Source of the DNA: Rouxiella silvae
GTDB taxonomy: Bacteria > Pseudomonadota > Gammaproteobacteria > Enterobacterales > Enterobacteriaceae
Direction of reading: 5' to 3'
DNA: 64,000 nucleotides
NCBI RefSeq assembly: GCF_002093625.1
Contig: NZ_MRWD01000007.1
Span: 42,155-106,154 of the forward strand
Of the stretch, positions 1-9,573 are shown piece after piece. The position numbers and the translations under genes are program-made. Position 1 is the first letter of the stretch. Every line of letters starts with the position of its first letter. The notes under the pieces were generated by a model. That model did no database searches. It worked only from the letters and a program-made list of their open reading frames with translations, and was not told where the DNA came from.

Positions 1-1
1 G

Positions 2-652
2 ATCAACATCAGCCGCCTGTTGGCACAGATTTGCTACTACTTCGAAGCCGTAGCACAGCTGCCGCAGGAAGCGCGTAACCAGTTAGTGGTTTCAGTGCCT
101 AGCGGCAACTTTGGCGACCTGACTGCGGGCCTGCTGGCCAAGTCTTTGGGCCTGCCTATTAAGCGTTTCATTGCCGCGACCAATGCCAACGACACCGTAC
201 CTCGTTTCCTGAGCAACGGTGAGTGGACGCCAAATAAAACCGTCGCCACGCTGTCGAATGCGATGGACGTCAGCCAGCCCAATAACTGGCCGCGCGTTGA
301 AGAATTGTATCGCCGCAAGATCTGGCAGTTGAAAGATTTGGGCTATGCGGCCGTCAGCGACGAGACAACAGAAGACGCCATGCGCGAGCTGGCCGATATC
401 GGCTATATCTCTGAGCCACACGCGGCGATTGCCTATCGCGCGCTGCGCGATCAGTTGAAAGAAGGGGAGTTTGGTCTGTTCATCGGCACGGCGCACCCGG
501 CAAAATTCAAGGAAAGTGTAGACGCAATTTTGGGTCAGGATCTGCCATTGCCAAAAGAGTTGGCCGATCGTGCTGACCTGCCGCTGTTGTCGCACAACCT
601 GCCTGATGACTTCAGCGAAATGCGTAAATTCCTGATGGCGCTGCCAGAGTAA
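2..652 (+). CDS. thrC: Threonine synthase, C-terminal part (5' truncated by window edge)
   Basis: This is the C-terminal half of a PLP-dependent threonine synthase, the last step of threonine biosynthesis (O-phosphohomoserine to threonine). The reading frame is open from base 2 and already inside the protein; it begins with residues INISRLLAQICYYFEA, which I recognise from the enterobacterial ThrC. The glycine-rich stretch SVPSGNFGDLTAGLLAKSLG is the cofactor phosphate-binding region of fold-type II enzymes. The PLP lysine lies upstream of the window. It would be the last gene of a thrABC operon, which cannot be seen here. Its 3' end is followed by two C-rich hairpins and faces yaaA. Confidence 0.95.
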   Translation: MNISRLLAQICYYFEAVAQLPQEARNQLVVSVPSGNFGDLTAGLLAKSLGLPIKRFIAATNANDTVPRFLSNGEWTPNKTVATLSNAMDVSQPNNWPRVEELYRRKIWQLKDLGYAAVSDETTEDAMRELADIGYISEPHAAIAYRALRDQLKEGEFGLFIGTAHPAKFKESVDAILGQDLPLPKELADRADLPLLSHNLPDDFSEMRKFLMALPE

Positions 653-675
653 GTTCTGTGATTGCCCCCTCCTGA

Positions 676-755
676 CCTCCCTCGCGATAAAACGCGGGGG
701 AGGGATCTTTACCCTTCAATGTTGCAGGACAGATCCCTTCCCCTTTGGGGGAAGG
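676..755. repeat. Two C-rich hairpins between thrC and yaaA
   Basis: Two inverted repeats lie back to back between convergent genes. The first (676-703) pairs CCTCCCTCGCG with CGCGGGGGAGG around a 6-nt loop; the second (736-755) pairs CCTTCCCC with GGGGGAAGG around three T. Neither is followed by a long T run, so termination is plausible but not proven. A similar pair lies at 18672-18781. Confidence 0.55.
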
Positions 756-787
756 TCAGCACAGGGGAGCGGTCATCTTAATCTTCC

Positions 788-1579
788 TCATTTCCCTCGC
801 AGTGACTTCGGCTCTGCCCGCGTAAACACTAGCTCATTGCCTTCTGAACGTGCGGCGTCAAACTGGTATCCCTCAAGCGAGAAATCTTTCAATTGTTTAG
901 CCTGGGTTAGACGCTCTTTGATGATAAAGCGACTCATCAGCCCGCGCGCCTTTTTGGCATAGAAGCTGATGACTTTGTAATTGCCGTTTTTCTCGTCGAG
1001 GAACACCGGCTTGATAATTTCACCCTCAAGCTTGGCGGGCTTCACCGCTTTGAAATATTCGTCAGACGCCAGGTTAACAAGAATATTATCTCCCTGCTCC
1101 TTAAGGATGACGTTCAATTTCTCAGTCAGCAAATCACCCCAAAATGCATACAGATTGGTCCCCTGAGGATTCTTCAGACGAATGCCCATCTCCAGACGAT
1201 AAGGCTGCATCAGGTCCAGCGGGCGCAGCAGGCCGTAAAGCCCCGAGAGCATGCGCAGGTGTTTCTGGGCAAAATCGAAATCTTTTTCGCTGAAATTTTC
1301 CGCCTGCAAACCGGTATAAACGTCGCCTTTGAAGGCCAAAATAGCCTGACGTGCATTGTCCGCAGTGAAGTCCGGCTGCCAGTCGTTAAAGCGCTCGGCG
1401 TTGAGGTGTGCAAGCTTGTCGCTAATTCCCATCAGGCTTGAGATCTCTGCCGGTGTCAGTTTTTTTGCAATGCCAATGAGCTGACTGGATTTATCCAATA
1501 ATTCCGGTTGAGTAAAGCGTTTGGTGGCGAGCTCACTTTCAAAATCGAGTGTTTTGGCTGGAGAAATAATGGTCAGCAT
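788..1579 (-). CDS. yaaA: Peroxide stress protein YaaA (DUF328 family)
   Basis: The 263-residue protein aligns along its whole length with E. coli YaaA (about 258 residues), including the start [15 protein letters not shown], the central DWQPDF...[20 protein letters not shown] and [13 protein letters not shown] blocks. In E. coli YaaA is cytoplasmic and lowers free iron and oxidative damage during hydrogen peroxide stress; the biochemical mechanism is DNA-binding related and incompletely known. The start ATG at 1579 matches the conserved N-terminus. It lies convergent to thrC and upstream of nothing on its own strand for 140 bp, so it is probably monocistronic. Confidence 0.93.
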   Translation of the reverse strand: MLTIISPAKTLDFESELATKRFTQPELLDKSSQLIGIAKKLTPAEISSLMGISDKLAHLNAERFNDWQPDFTADNARQAILAFKGDVYTGLQAENFSEKDFDFAQKHLRMLSGLYGLLRPLDLMQPYRLEMGIRLKNPQGTNLYAFWGDLLTEKLNVILKEQGDNILVNLASDEYFKAVKPAKLEGEIIKPVFLDEKNGNYKVISFYAKKARGLMSRFIIKERLTQAKQLKDFSLEGYQFDAARSEGNELVFTRAEPKSLRGK

Positions 1580-1721
1580 AAGGGCGTCCGTTTAGTCTGC
1601 GCAGAAATTCAGCAGGGAATTGAAGAAAAATATCGGCACTACTTTATCAAAAAATAACCGTATGCGGGGCGAAGAAGGTAAATCATAGCAATAGGCCCCG
1701 CCGTAAGACGTTCAGCGATTT

Positions 1722-3146
1722 TTATTTTTCATGGTCTTTCCAAACATCCGCCTGAAGCTGACCTTTCAGCTCGGGGAAGTGATCCGGATTAAACACCGGG
1801 GTCTTGCCCATCACTCGCTGACGCTCATAGTCTTTTACCACCCGAAGCGCCAGACCGGTAAGCAGCAACAGCGCGGTCAAATTAATAATAGTGAGGACCG
1901 CCAGTGAAATACTGGCCGTTTGCACCAGCAGCGGCGTGCTTATGAGGCATCCGCCCAGCATCATGACTATCATCAGTAAGCGCAACATCGGTATGAATTG
2001 TGTGTTGCCACGTTGTAAAAACACCAGATTATTTTCCGCGTACATGTAGTTGGCAATCATGGTGGTGAAACCAAATACCAGCACAAACATTGCCACCAAC
2101 TGCGGGCCGACCTGGCCAACGCTTATCGTCACCGCCAGCTCAAGTATGTTAATGCCGCTGGTGCTGTTCGTAGGCGAATCCAACAAGCCTGAGGAGATGA
2201 TAATAATGGCGGTAGTGCTGCAAACTAAAAACGTGTCAATGAGCACGCCCAGCATCTGCGAAAAACCGGCGCTGGCCGGGTGCCGCATTGAAGCCAAAGC
2301 ACTGACGTGTGGTGTTGATCCCGCCCCCGCTTCGTTGGAGAACAGCCCCTGCTGAATGCCCTGCGTCATGGCAAGAGTCACCCCATAGCCAAAGGCACCA
2401 GCGGCAAACTCCTGTAGCCCGAATGCAGATCGGAAGATAAGCAGAAAAACAGCGGGCAGCTGATGAAAGTGTCCCCCGATCACCCACAGAGCAAGCACGA
2501 GATAACTTATTGTCATCAACGGGGCCAACCACACCGAAATACACACTATCGCCTTGAGACCGCGAAAAATAACCAGGCTAAAAAGCAGCGCCAACCCCAT
2601 CGCAATATGCCACGGGGTAAATTGATAAGCTCGGGAAAGTGCGTGCGTTACTGCCTGTGCCTGTAGCGCATTAAATATTAATCCAACGGTGACTATCATT
2701 AGCAGGGAGAACAATACGCCCATCCAGCGCATGCCGAGTCCGCGGCTCATGTATTCCGAGGGGCCACCGCGAAAATGCCGCTGCTGATCTGTCGTTTTGA
2801 AGATTTGTGCCAAGGTGTTTTCAACCAATGACATCGGCAATCCCAGCAGGGTTATCGCCCACATCCAGAATATTGCGCCAGGACCGCCCGCGGTGAGCGC
2901 CATTGCTACGCCGGTCAGACTGCCGATACCAATACGCCCCGATAGCGTCACCGCCAGCGCCTGCCAGGCAGAAATGCCGCGCGAGTCGGCAGCAGCGTCA
3001 CGCTTTAAACTGGTGAACATTTCCGGCCAGCGCCTGAACTGTATAAAGCGGGTACGCAGAGTGAGGTAGAGTCCGTATCCCAGCAGGAAGTAGATAAGTA
3101 TTGATTCCCACAGAATATCGTCCAAAAAGTTAAGCAAACTGGCCAT
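1722..3146 (-). CDS. yaaJ: Sodium/alanine (AGCS-family) amino acid symporter, YaaJ-like
   Basis: The 474-residue polytopic membrane protein belongs to the alanine-or-glycine:cation symporter family and matches E. coli YaaJ in position and sequence. Family signatures are visible: the first segment WESILIYFLLGYGLYLTLRT, the GGPGAIFWMWAITLLG stretch, FRGGPSEYMSRGLGMRWMG, and the SNEAGAGSTPH motif typical of the AGCS substrate/sodium site. Divergence from YaaJ is moderate (for example TLSGRIGIGSLTG where YaaJ has AARVGSGNLAG), so the exact amino acid carried is uncertain. It stands alone, divergent from talB. Confidence 0.88.
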   Translation of the reverse strand: MASLLNFLDDILWESILIYFLLGYGLYLTLRTRFIQFRRWPEMFTSLKRDAAADSRGISAWQALAVTLSGRIGIGSLTGVAMALTAGGPGAIFWMWAITLLGLPMSLVENTLAQIFKTTDQQRHFRGGPSEYMSRGLGMRWMGVLFSLLMIVTVGLIFNALQAQAVTHALSRAYQFTPWHIAMGLALLFSLVIFRGLKAIVCISVWLAPLMTISYLVLALWVIGGHFHQLPAVFLLIFRSAFGLQEFAAGAFGYGVTLAMTQGIQQGLFSNEAGAGSTPHVSALASMRHPASAGFSQMLGVLIDTFLVCSTTAIIIISSGLLDSPTNSTSGINILELAVTISVGQVGPQLVAMFVLVFGFTTMIANYMYAENNLVFLQRGNTQFIPMLRLLMIVMMLGGCLISTPLLVQTASISLAVLTIINLTALLLLTGLALRVVKDYERQRVMGKTPVFNPDHFPELKGQLQADVWKDHEK

Positions 3147-3344
3147 TTAAATCCTTTATCCCTGAAAAATGCATGGCGAATCCTTCATTTTTTGCCTTGT
3201 TTTTGTGCAAAAACGGCTCTTTTAACCCTTTAAATAATGACCGCCATAACTGCCTTGCGGATGTCTTCGCGCATGTTATCATCAAGACAAGGCAAGGCAT
3301 GAAAATGCCTCAACGATAATCTACAAACGATGAGATATGCCATA

Positions 3345-4298
3345 ATGACCGATAAACTTACTTCTCTACGCGAACTGACCAAAGTAGTTGCAGACACTGG
3401 TGATATCGCGGCAATCAAGTTGTATCAGCCTCAAGATGCAACCACCAACCCTTCACTGATCTTGAACGCGGCTCAAATTCCTGAGTACCGTAAACTGATC
3501 GACGAAGCCATTGCATGGGCACGTGACCAGAGCAGCGACCGCGACCAACAGATTATAGACACCGCTGACAAGCTGGCGGTAAATATCGGTCTCGAGATCC
3601 TCAAGCTGGTCCCAGGCCGCATTTCTACCGAAGTTGACGCTCGTCTGTCCTACGACACCGAAGCCAGCATCGAGAAAGCTCATCGCTTGATCAAACTATA
3701 CAACGATGCAGGCATCAGCAACGATCGCATTCTGATTAAACTGGCTTCAACCTGGCAGGGTATCCGCGCCGCTGAAGTTCTGGAAAAAGAAGGCATCAAC
3801 TGTAACCTGACTCTGCTGTTCTCCTTCGCTCAGGCTCGTGCCTGTGCTGAAGCCGGTGCTTACCTGATCTCTCCATTTGTTGGCCGTATTCTCGATTGGT
3901 ACAAAGCCAACGGTGATAAAAAAGAGTTCGCGCCAAGCGAAGATCCGGGCGTTGTTTCGGTTACCGAAATCTACGAATACTACAAACAGCACGGTTATGA
4001 AACCGTTGTTATGGGCGCAAGCTTCCGTAATATCGACGAAATCATCGAGCTGGCCGGCTGTGACCGTCTGACCATCGGACCGGCTCTGTTAAAAGAGCTG
4101 AAAGAGAGCGAAGGCACCCTCGAACGTAAACTGTCTTACAGCGGTGAAGTGAAAGCCCGCCCGGCTCGTTTGACCGAAGCACAGTTCTACTGGGACCACA
4201 GCCAGGATCCAATGGCTATCGACAAACTGGCCGACGGCATTCGCAAGTTTGCTATCGATCAGGGCAAACTTGAAAAAATGATCGCCGACCTGCTGTAA
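3345..4298 (+). CDS. talB: Transaldolase B
   Basis: Transaldolase of the non-oxidative pentose phosphate pathway; it moves a dihydroxyacetone unit between sedoheptulose 7-phosphate and glyceraldehyde 3-phosphate. With the start at the ATG of [19 protein letters not shown] the product is 317 residues, the same length as E. coli TalB; an in-frame ATG five codons upstream is less likely. The Schiff-base lysine is in [15 protein letters not shown] (about residue 132), and the [10 protein letters not shown] and GFIL-type strand blocks of the barrel are intact. A strong terminator follows immediately. Confidence 0.97.
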   Translation: MTDKLTSLRELTKVVADTGDIAAIKLYQPQDATTNPSLILNAAQIPEYRKLIDEAIAWARDQSSDRDQQIIDTADKLAVNIGLEILKLVPGRISTEVDARLSYDTEASIEKAHRLIKLYNDAGISNDRILIKLASTWQGIRAAEVLEKEGINCNLTLLFSFAQARACAEAGAYLISPFVGRILDWYKANGDKKEFAPSEDPGVVSVTEIYEYYKQHGYETVVMGASFRNIDEIIELAGCDRLTIGPALLKELKESEGTLERKLSYSGEVKARPARLTEAQFYWDHSQDPMAIDKLADGIRKFAIDQGKLEKMIADLL

Positions 4299-4329
4299 TA
4301 GCCTGTCCGGTGGTTTAAGTCATAATGAA

Positions 4330-4353
4330 AAGGCGGCCTTGGCCGCCTTTTTT
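4330..4353 (+). terminator. Rho-independent terminator of talB
   Basis: Perfect inverted repeat AGGCGGCC-TTGGCCGCCT followed by a run of T residues, 31 bp past the talB stop. Confidence 0.9.
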
Positions 4354-4473
4354 ATGCTCGCCTGCTGCAAAAAATCATTTCTCTCTCTACTCCGCGCTGA
4401 TGTTCCCGATATACTCGTCTTTTGCTGTGTGCGCACCGTGCGCTGTCTTGCACAGACGTCCTGGAGGAAACAA

Positions 4474-5061
4474 ATGGATAAATTACGTATTGGCCTAGTG
4501 TCGGTTTCAGACCGGGCTTCGAGTGGGGTATATCAGGATAAAGGCATTCCGGCGCTGGAAGCGTGGCTGGAACAGGCAATTACTACCCCTTTCAGTCTCG
4601 AAAAACGCTTAATTCCGGACGAACAGCCTCTGATTGAACAGGCTCTCTGCGAGCTGGTGGATGAGGCCGGCTGTCATTTGGTTTTGACCACCGGCGGCAC
4701 CGGTCCGGCGCGTCGTGACGTCACGCCTGATGCCACAATGGCCGTCGCCGACCGCTTGATGCCCGGTTTCGGCGAACAGATGCGCCAGATAAGTCTGCAC
4801 TTTGTGCCTACGGCTATTTTGTCGCGTCAGGTGGGGGTTATCCGCAAGCAGGCGCTTATCCTTAACCTTCCCGGACAGCCAAAATCAATCAAAGAAACGC
4901 TCGAGGGCCTAAAAGACGCCGACGGTAAAGTTATTGTGTCAGGGATTTTTGCCAGTGTACCGTATTGTATACAGCTTTTGGATGGGCCTTACATTGAGAC
5001 GGACAGCCAAAGGGTAGCAGCATTTCGTCCGAAGAACGCAATCCGCGATACAAAAAACTAA
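4474..5061 (+). CDS. mog: Molybdopterin adenylyltransferase
   Basis: MogA activates molybdopterin by adenylylation before molybdenum insertion in molybdenum cofactor synthesis. The 195-residue product equals the E. coli length and carries the LTTGGTGPARRDVTPDAT motif of the MoaB/Mog fold, plus the NLPGQPKSIKETL segment near the C-terminus. The start MDKLRIGLVSVSDRAS is preceded by a strong GGAGGAAA Shine-Dalgarno (4463-4470). Open reading continues upstream but lacks conservation. It follows talB as in E. coli. Confidence 0.96.
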   Translation: MDKLRIGLVSVSDRASSGVYQDKGIPALEAWLEQAITTPFSLEKRLIPDEQPLIEQALCELVDEAGCHLVLTTGGTGPARRDVTPDATMAVADRLMPGFGEQMRQISLHFVPTAILSRQVGVIRKQALILNLPGQPKSIKETLEGLKDADGKVIVSGIFASVPYCIQLLDGPYIETDSQRVAAFRPKNAIRDTKN

Positions 5062-5186
5062 AGTTAGCCTATTACTGCTATAAGATTCAGAGTCTGTGGT
5101 GTGAAAATTATCTGCCGTTTATAGTAATGTTTACTTTACATAAGGCGGCAATATTTTTTACCTCAACTCGGTGCTCCAGGTATCTT

Positions 5187-6506
5187 ATGCAACTCGACAA
5201 TAATCGCCGGCTCAACCGGCAGGACTACAAAACCCTCTCTCTCGCTGCCTTAGGTGGCGCTCTGGAATTCTACGACTTTATTATTTTCGTCTTTTTCGCG
5301 GCGGTAATTGGCGATCTATTCTTCCCATCGACCATGCCTGACTGGCTGCGGCAGGTGCAAACTTTTGGCATTTTTGCCGCCGGATATCTGGCTCGTCCGC
5401 TAGGTGGCATCGTGATGGCGCATTTTGGCGACCTGGTTGGCCGTAAGCGCATGTTCAGCCTGAGTATTCTCTTAATGGCGTTGCCTACGCTAGCCATCGG
5501 ACTTTTGCCAACCTATTCCTCAATCGGTATTGCCGCTCCGCTCTTGCTGCTGCTGATGCGCCTGCTTCAGGGCGCGGCCATTGGCGGAGAAGTGCCGGGT
5601 GCCTGGGTGTTTGTGGCTGAACATGTTCCACGTAAGCGCATCGGTTTTGCCTGCGGTACGCTGACTGCCGGCCTCACCGCCGGTATTCTGCTCGGTTCAC
5701 TGGTGGCCACGCTGATTAATACCCTGCTGCCTGCGTCGTCTATTCTTCACGGAGGTTGGAGAATTCCCTTTTTCCTCGGCGGGATCTTTGGATTGATTGC
5801 TTTGTATTTGCGCCGCTGGCTACAGGAAACGCCTATTTTCCTTGAGATGAAGGCGCATAAGGCGCTGTCACAAAGTCTGCCGCTGAAGTCGGTACTTGCT
5901 GATCATAAGAAAGAGGTTGTGGTGTCGATGTTGATGACCTGGCTGCTTTCGGCCGGAATTGTGGTGGTTATTTTGATGACGCCGACCTATTTGCAAAAAC
6001 AACTGGGGATCCCGGCGGCGCTGACGTTACAGGCTAACAGTATGGCGACAATTGCACTGCTGTTTGGCTGTATTGTCGCGGGTTGGACAGTAGACCGCAT
6101 AGGTTCAAGCAAAACCTTTATTATTGGCAGTCTTTTTATGGGCGTGTGCAGTGGGTCGTTCTACTATCTGGTTGCCCAGGACAACTCGCTACTTAAGCCG
6201 ATGTATACGCTGGTGGGATTCAGCATTGGCGTGGTGGGGGCAGTGCCTTATGTGATGGTTCGCGCTTTCCCGTCGGCGCTGCGTTTTACCGGCATTTCAT
6301 TCTCTTATAATGTTTCCTACGCCATCTTCGGCGGGCTGACGCCAATTTTTGTCACCCTGATTATGCACCTGACACCCATGGCTCCGGCGTACTACGTGCT
6401 GGCGCTGGCGGGGATAGGTTTGGGATTGGGAATTTATCTAAATCGCGACTTAAACAGTGAGTCCGCTGTCGACGCGCGGTTGGCCGATTCCATTTCCGGC
6501 GGCTAA
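5187..6506 (+). CDS. MFS transporter, metabolite:H+ symporter (MHS) type
   Basis: A 439-residue major facilitator protein with twelve hydrophobic segments. The N-terminal ALGGALEFYDFIIFVFFA block, the loop 2-3 signature MAHFGDLVGRKRMFSLSI and LLQGAAIGGEVPGAWVF fit the MHS subfamily (ProP, ShiA, citrate/ketoglutarate carriers), which move small organic solutes with protons. The substrate cannot be read from the sequence. I chose the ATG at 5187 because it has an AGG ribosome site at proper spacing and begins right before the hydrophilic N-terminal tail; an ATG-like start 20 codons upstream is less likely. It sits between mog and satP, where E. coli K-12 has no such gene. A transporter of organic acids would fit next to the acetate carrier satP. 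Confidence 0.85.
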   Translation: MQLDNNRRLNRQDYKTLSLAALGGALEFYDFIIFVFFAAVIGDLFFPSTMPDWLRQVQTFGIFAAGYLARPLGGIVMAHFGDLVGRKRMFSLSILLMALPTLAIGLLPTYSSIGIAAPLLLLLMRLLQGAAIGGEVPGAWVFVAEHVPRKRIGFACGTLTAGLTAGILLGSLVATLINTLLPASSILHGGWRIPFFLGGIFGLIALYLRRWLQETPIFLEMKAHKALSQSLPLKSVLADHKKEVVVSMLMTWLLSAGIVVVILMTPTYLQKQLGIPAALTLQANSMATIALLFGCIVAGWTVDRIGSSKTFIIGSLFMGVCSGSFYYLVAQDNSLLKPMYTLVGFSIGVVGAVPYVMVRAFPSALRFTGISFSYNVSYAIFGGLTPIFVTLIMHLTPMAPAYYVLALAGIGLGLGIYLNRDLNSESAVDARLADSISGG

Positions 6507-6517
6507 TAAAATGTCAC

Positions 6518-6549
6518 GGCAGCGCAGCCGCGAGAGCGACTCCGCTGCC
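6518..6549. terminator. Possible terminator between MFS gene and satP
   Basis: GGCAGCG pairs with CGCTGCC across an 18-nt loop, followed by TTTAT, between two convergent genes. The stem is short and the T run poor. Confidence 0.35.
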
Positions 6550-6578
6550 TTTATAGGTTCAACGCGTTTCCCAATCTG

Positions 6579-7139
6579 TTATTCGCCAATGGGCAGCAGG
6601 TTACGCCCATACTGCTCGTTAATCACCTCGGCCATCGCCAGATAGATGGCGCTGGCTCCGCAGAAAATACCTTCGTAGCCTGCTAGGCGCAGCAGGTCGG
6701 CATCCCCCAATAAATGGCCGCCGGCCAGCATGGCAAAGAGCAGTGTCAGGCTGCCAAATACGATTTGCAGTGCACGGTTGTGTCTCAATGAGCCCACGAA
6801 CATAAACAGTGTGAAAATGCCCCACAGGGCTAAATAAGCGCCGAGCTGCTTATCGTTGCTGGCATCGGCCAGACCCATTTTTGGCAATAATAGAATGCCT
6901 ATCAGGCTTAGCCAGAATGCGCCATAGGCGGTAAACGCGGTCATACCAAAGGTGTTGCCTTTCTTATACTCCAGCATGCCAGCCAGAATCTGAGCAATAC
7001 CGCCGAAGAAAATGCCCATGCTGATAATCACGGCGCTCATCGGGAAGAAGCCTGCGTTATGCAGATTTAATAAAATAGTGGTCATGCCGAATCCCATTAG
7101 GCCGAGTGGGGCGGGATTGGCGAGTTTGCAATGTTGCAT
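6579..7139 (-). CDS. satP: Acetate/succinate:proton symporter SatP (YaaH family)
   Basis: The 186-residue inner membrane protein has the GPR1/FUN34/YaaH signature NPAPLGLMGFGMTTILLNLHN at residues 8-28 and six predicted membrane helices. It matches E. coli SatP almost end to end, including GGIAQILAGMLEYKKGNTFGMTAF and the final GRNLLPIGE. E. coli SatP takes up acetate and succinate with protons. It is transcribed away from dnaK and converges on the MFS gene. Confidence 0.94.
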   Translation of the reverse strand: MQHCKLANPAPLGLMGFGMTTILLNLHNAGFFPMSAVIISMGIFFGGIAQILAGMLEYKKGNTFGMTAFTAYGAFWLSLIGILLLPKMGLADASNDKQLGAYLALWGIFTLFMFVGSLRHNRALQIVFGSLTLLFAMLAGGHLLGDADLLRLAGYEGIFCGASAIYLAMAEVINEQYGRNLLPIGE

Positions 7140-7325
7140 GGATGTCCTGAAAAAAATCGTCGTTCTATATAGTTATCCCCGCGCGTTTGGGCAGGGGAAG
7201 AGTGCTTCATCTCAGAAAAATTGGCGATTATTACGTCAAAGCCTGAGCGACGGGGATCATAAAGAGGGGAGAAAGGCTGAATATTGATCTCAAACGGCAA
7301 TTAAGAAGAATTTTTTTCACTCTTG

Positions 7326-7357
7326 CCCTTGATGCTGGGCAACATGGCCCCATCTTA
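7326..7357 (+). promoter_or_regulatory. Sigma-32 heat-shock promoter of dnaK (P1-like)
   Basis: CCCTTGATG and CCCCATCTTA are separated by 13 bp, matching the RpoH consensus (CTTGAA, 13-15 bp, CCCCATNT) and the E. coli dnaK P1 promoter. It lies about 120 bp before the dnaK start. Confidence 0.85.
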
Positions 7358-7403
7358 TTCTCAACCGCAGTTGTTACCGCCGGTCTTAAGCAATATCGGA
7401 CAG

Positions 7404-7430
7404 TTGAAAAGATGAAAACCGTCCGCATAT
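7404..7430 (+). promoter_or_regulatory. Second sigma-32-like promoter of dnaK (P2-like)
   Basis: TTGAAA, 13 bp, then CCGCATAT. It differs from the RpoH -10 consensus at one of the four C positions. Its place, about 50 bp before the dnaK start, parallels the second heat-shock promoter of E. coli dnaK. Confidence 0.55.
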
Positions 7431-7477
7431 AGAGTAACAACCTCAACGAATAATGAATTTTAGTGGAGACGTTTTAG

Positions 7478-9379
7478 ATGGGTAGAATTATTGGAATCGA
7501 CTTGGGTACAACCAACTCTTGTGTAGCGATCATGGACGGCAACAAAGCACGCGTGCTTGAAAACGCCGAAGGGGATCGCACCACTCCTTCAATCATTGCT
7601 TATGCGCAGGACGGTGAAATCCTGGTTGGCCAACCTGCTAAGCGTCAGGCCGTCACTAACCCGCAGAACACGCTGTTTGCTATCAAGCGTCTGATTGGTC
7701 GTCGCTTCCAGGACGAAGAAGTTCAGCGTGATAAAGGCATCATGCCTTACAGCATCGTCGGTGCTGACAACGGTGACGCCTGGATTGATGTTAAAGGTCA
7801 AAAAATTGCACCTCCGCAGATCTCTGCAGAAGTGTTGAAGAAAATGAAGAAAACTGCTGAAGATTACCTGGGCGAGCCAGTGACTGAAGCCGTTATCACC
7901 GTTCCTGCATACTTCAACGATGCACAGCGTCAGGCAACCAAAGACGCCGGCCGTATCGCAGGTCTGGAAGTAAAACGTATTATCAACGAACCTACCGCAG
8001 CAGCACTGGCTTACGGCCTGGATCGCGAAGTGGGTAACCGCACTATTGCGGTATACGACCTGGGCGGCGGTACTTTCGATATCTCTATTATCGAAATCGA
8101 CGAAGTTGATGGCGAAAAAACCTTCGAAGTTCTGTCTACCAACGGTGACACCCACCTCGGTGGTGAAGACTTCGATAGCCGTCTGATTAACTACCTCGTT
8201 GAAGAATTTAAGAAAGACCAAGGTATGGATCTGCGTAATGATCCACTGGCAATGCAGCGTCTGAAAGAAGCGGCAGAGAAGGCTAAAATTGAGCTGTCTT
8301 CAGCACAACAGACCGACGTTAACCTGCCGTACATCACTGCTGACGGCAGCGGCCCGAAACACATGAACATCAAAGTAACCCGTGCAAAACTGGAATCTCT
8401 GGTTGAAGACTTGGTTGCCCGTTCAATCGAGCCACTGAAAGTTGCATTGAAAGACGCAGGCCTGTCTGTTTCCGACATCCAGGACGTTATCCTGGTCGGT
8501 GGTCAGACACGTATGCCAATGGTTCAGAAGAAAGTTTCTGACTTCTTCGGTAAAGAACCACGTAAAGACGTTAACCCGGACGAAGCAGTGGCCATCGGTG
8601 CTGCGGTTCAGGGCGGCGTATTGTCTGGTGAAGTTAAAGACGTTCTGTTGCTCGACGTGACTCCACTGTCCCTGGGTATCGAAACCATGGGCGGCGTGAT
8701 GACTCCGCTGATCACCAAGAACACCACTATCCCAACCAAGCACAGCCAGGTGTTCTCTACCGCTGAAGACAACCAGTCTGCGGTAACCATCCACGTGGTG
8801 CAGGGTGAGCGTAAGCGTTCAAGCGACAACAAGTCTCTGGGTCAGTTTAACCTGGACGGTATTCAGGCAGCACCACGCGGTATGGCTCAGATCGAAGTGA
8901 CCTTCGACCTCGACGCCGACGGCATTCTTCACGTGTCTGCTAAAGACAAAAATACCGGCCGTGAGCAGAAGATAACCATCAAGGCGTCTTCTGGTCTGAG
9001 CGAAGAAGAGATCCAGAAAATGGTTAACGACGCGGAAGCTAACGCCGAGTCAGACCGCAAGTTCGAAGAGCTGGTTCAGACTCGCAACCAAGCGGACCAC
9101 CTGATCCACAGCACGCACAAGCAGCTGACTGAAGCCGGTGACAAATTGCCAGCTGAAGATAAAACGGCTATCGAAGAAGCATTGAAAGCGCTTGAAGTTG
9201 CAGCAAAAGGCGAAGACAAAGCTGAAATCGAAGCGAAAACCCAGGCTCTGGTTCAAGTTTCTGGCAAGCTGATGGAAATGGCTCAGCAAGAAGCTCAGGC
9301 TGAAGGCGGCGACGCTAGCGCGAAGAAAGACGACGACGTTGTCGATGCTGAATTCGAAGAAGTTAAAGACAAAAAATAA
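7478..9379 (+). CDS. dnaK: Chaperone DnaK (Hsp70)
   Basis: ATP-dependent chaperone that, with DnaJ and GrpE, binds and releases unfolded polypeptides and controls sigma-32 stability. The 633-residue product (E. coli 638) has the nucleotide-binding domain (about 1-385) with [31 protein letters not shown] and [13 protein letters not shown], the linker [15 protein letters not shown], the substrate-binding beta domain, and the helical lid. The acidic C-terminus ends in [11 protein letters not shown], close to the EEVKDKK tail that enterobacterial DnaK uses for binding. The start [10 protein letters not shown] is preceded by GTGGAG. dnaJ follows after a structured 218-bp spacer. Confidence 0.98.
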   Translation: MGRIIGIDLGTTNSCVAIMDGNKARVLENAEGDRTTPSIIAYAQDGEILVGQPAKRQAVTNPQNTLFAIKRLIGRRFQDEEVQRDKGIMPYSIVGADNGDAWIDVKGQKIAPPQISAEVLKKMKKTAEDYLGEPVTEAVITVPAYFNDAQRQATKDAGRIAGLEVKRIINEPTAAALAYGLDREVGNRTIAVYDLGGGTFDISIIEIDEVDGEKTFEVLSTNGDTHLGGEDFDSRLINYLVEEFKKDQGMDLRNDPLAMQRLKEAAEKAKIELSSAQQTDVNLPYITADGSGPKHMNIKVTRAKLESLVEDLVARSIEPLKVALKDAGLSVSDIQDVILVGGQTRMPMVQKKVSDFFGKEPRKDVNPDEAVAIGAAVQGGVLSGEVKDVLLLDVTPLSLGIETMGGVMTPLITKNTTIPTKHSQVFSTAEDNQSAVTIHVVQGERKRSSDNKSLGQFNLDGIQAAPRGMAQIEVTFDLDADGILHVSAKDKNTGREQKITIKASSGLSEEEIQKMVNDAEANAESDRKFEELVQTRNQADHLIHSTHKQLTEAGDKLPAEDKTAIEEALKALEVAAKGEDKAEIEAKTQALVQVSGKLMEMAQQEAQAEGGDASAKKDDDVVDAEFEEVKDKK

Positions 9380-9429
9380 TTGCCCTTGAGGCAAAGTAAT
9401 CGATACGTACCCGAAAGCATTTGAAATAC

Positions 9430-9540
9430 AGGTAGGCGGTAAGTGAAGTCACTTCAGGAGCTTACATCGGTAAGTGACTGGAGTGAGTAAACGCGGCCAA
9501 CACCCCTGTGTTTCGAACGATGAGGGGAATATTGATAACC
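9430..9540 (+). repeat. Structured intergenic element after dnaK (dispersed-repeat-like)
   Basis: Contains the palindrome AAGTGAAGTCACTT (9441-9454), a nested stem pairing AGTCAC (9447 region) and CTTAC with GTAAGTGACT (9470-9479), and then a GAGTGAGTAAACGCGGCCAA segment. This layout resembles, from memory, a dispersed intergenic repeat of Yersinia/Serratia-type genomes. No second copy was found in this window, so the repeat status is an inference. Confidence 0.4.
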
Positions 9541-9541
9541 A

Positions 9542-9573
9542 GCACGGGCGTCGAGGTAACTCTACGCCCGTGC
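9542..9573 (+). ncRNA. Conserved hairpin in dnaK-dnaJ spacer (tpke11-like position)
   Basis: A 10-bp perfect stem (GCACGGGCGT with ACGCCCGTGC) is extended by GAG/CTC and closed by a GTAA tetraloop, ending 24 nt before the dnaJ start. E. coli has a hairpin of different sequence but the same position and CGGGCG/CGCCCG core, in the spacer where the small RNA Tpke11 was reported. It could be part of that RNA, a processing signal or a translation control element for dnaJ. There is no T run, so it is not a terminator. Confidence 0.6.

Larger units (their letters stand above)
7140..7477. other. satP-dnaK divergent promoter region
   Basis: This 338-bp stretch separates two divergent genes. The dnaK-proximal half carries two sigma-32-like promoters (listed separately). 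I see no credible gene: open frames here have no family resemblance. The satP promoter must lie in the left part but I could not pick a convincing one. Confidence 0.7.
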
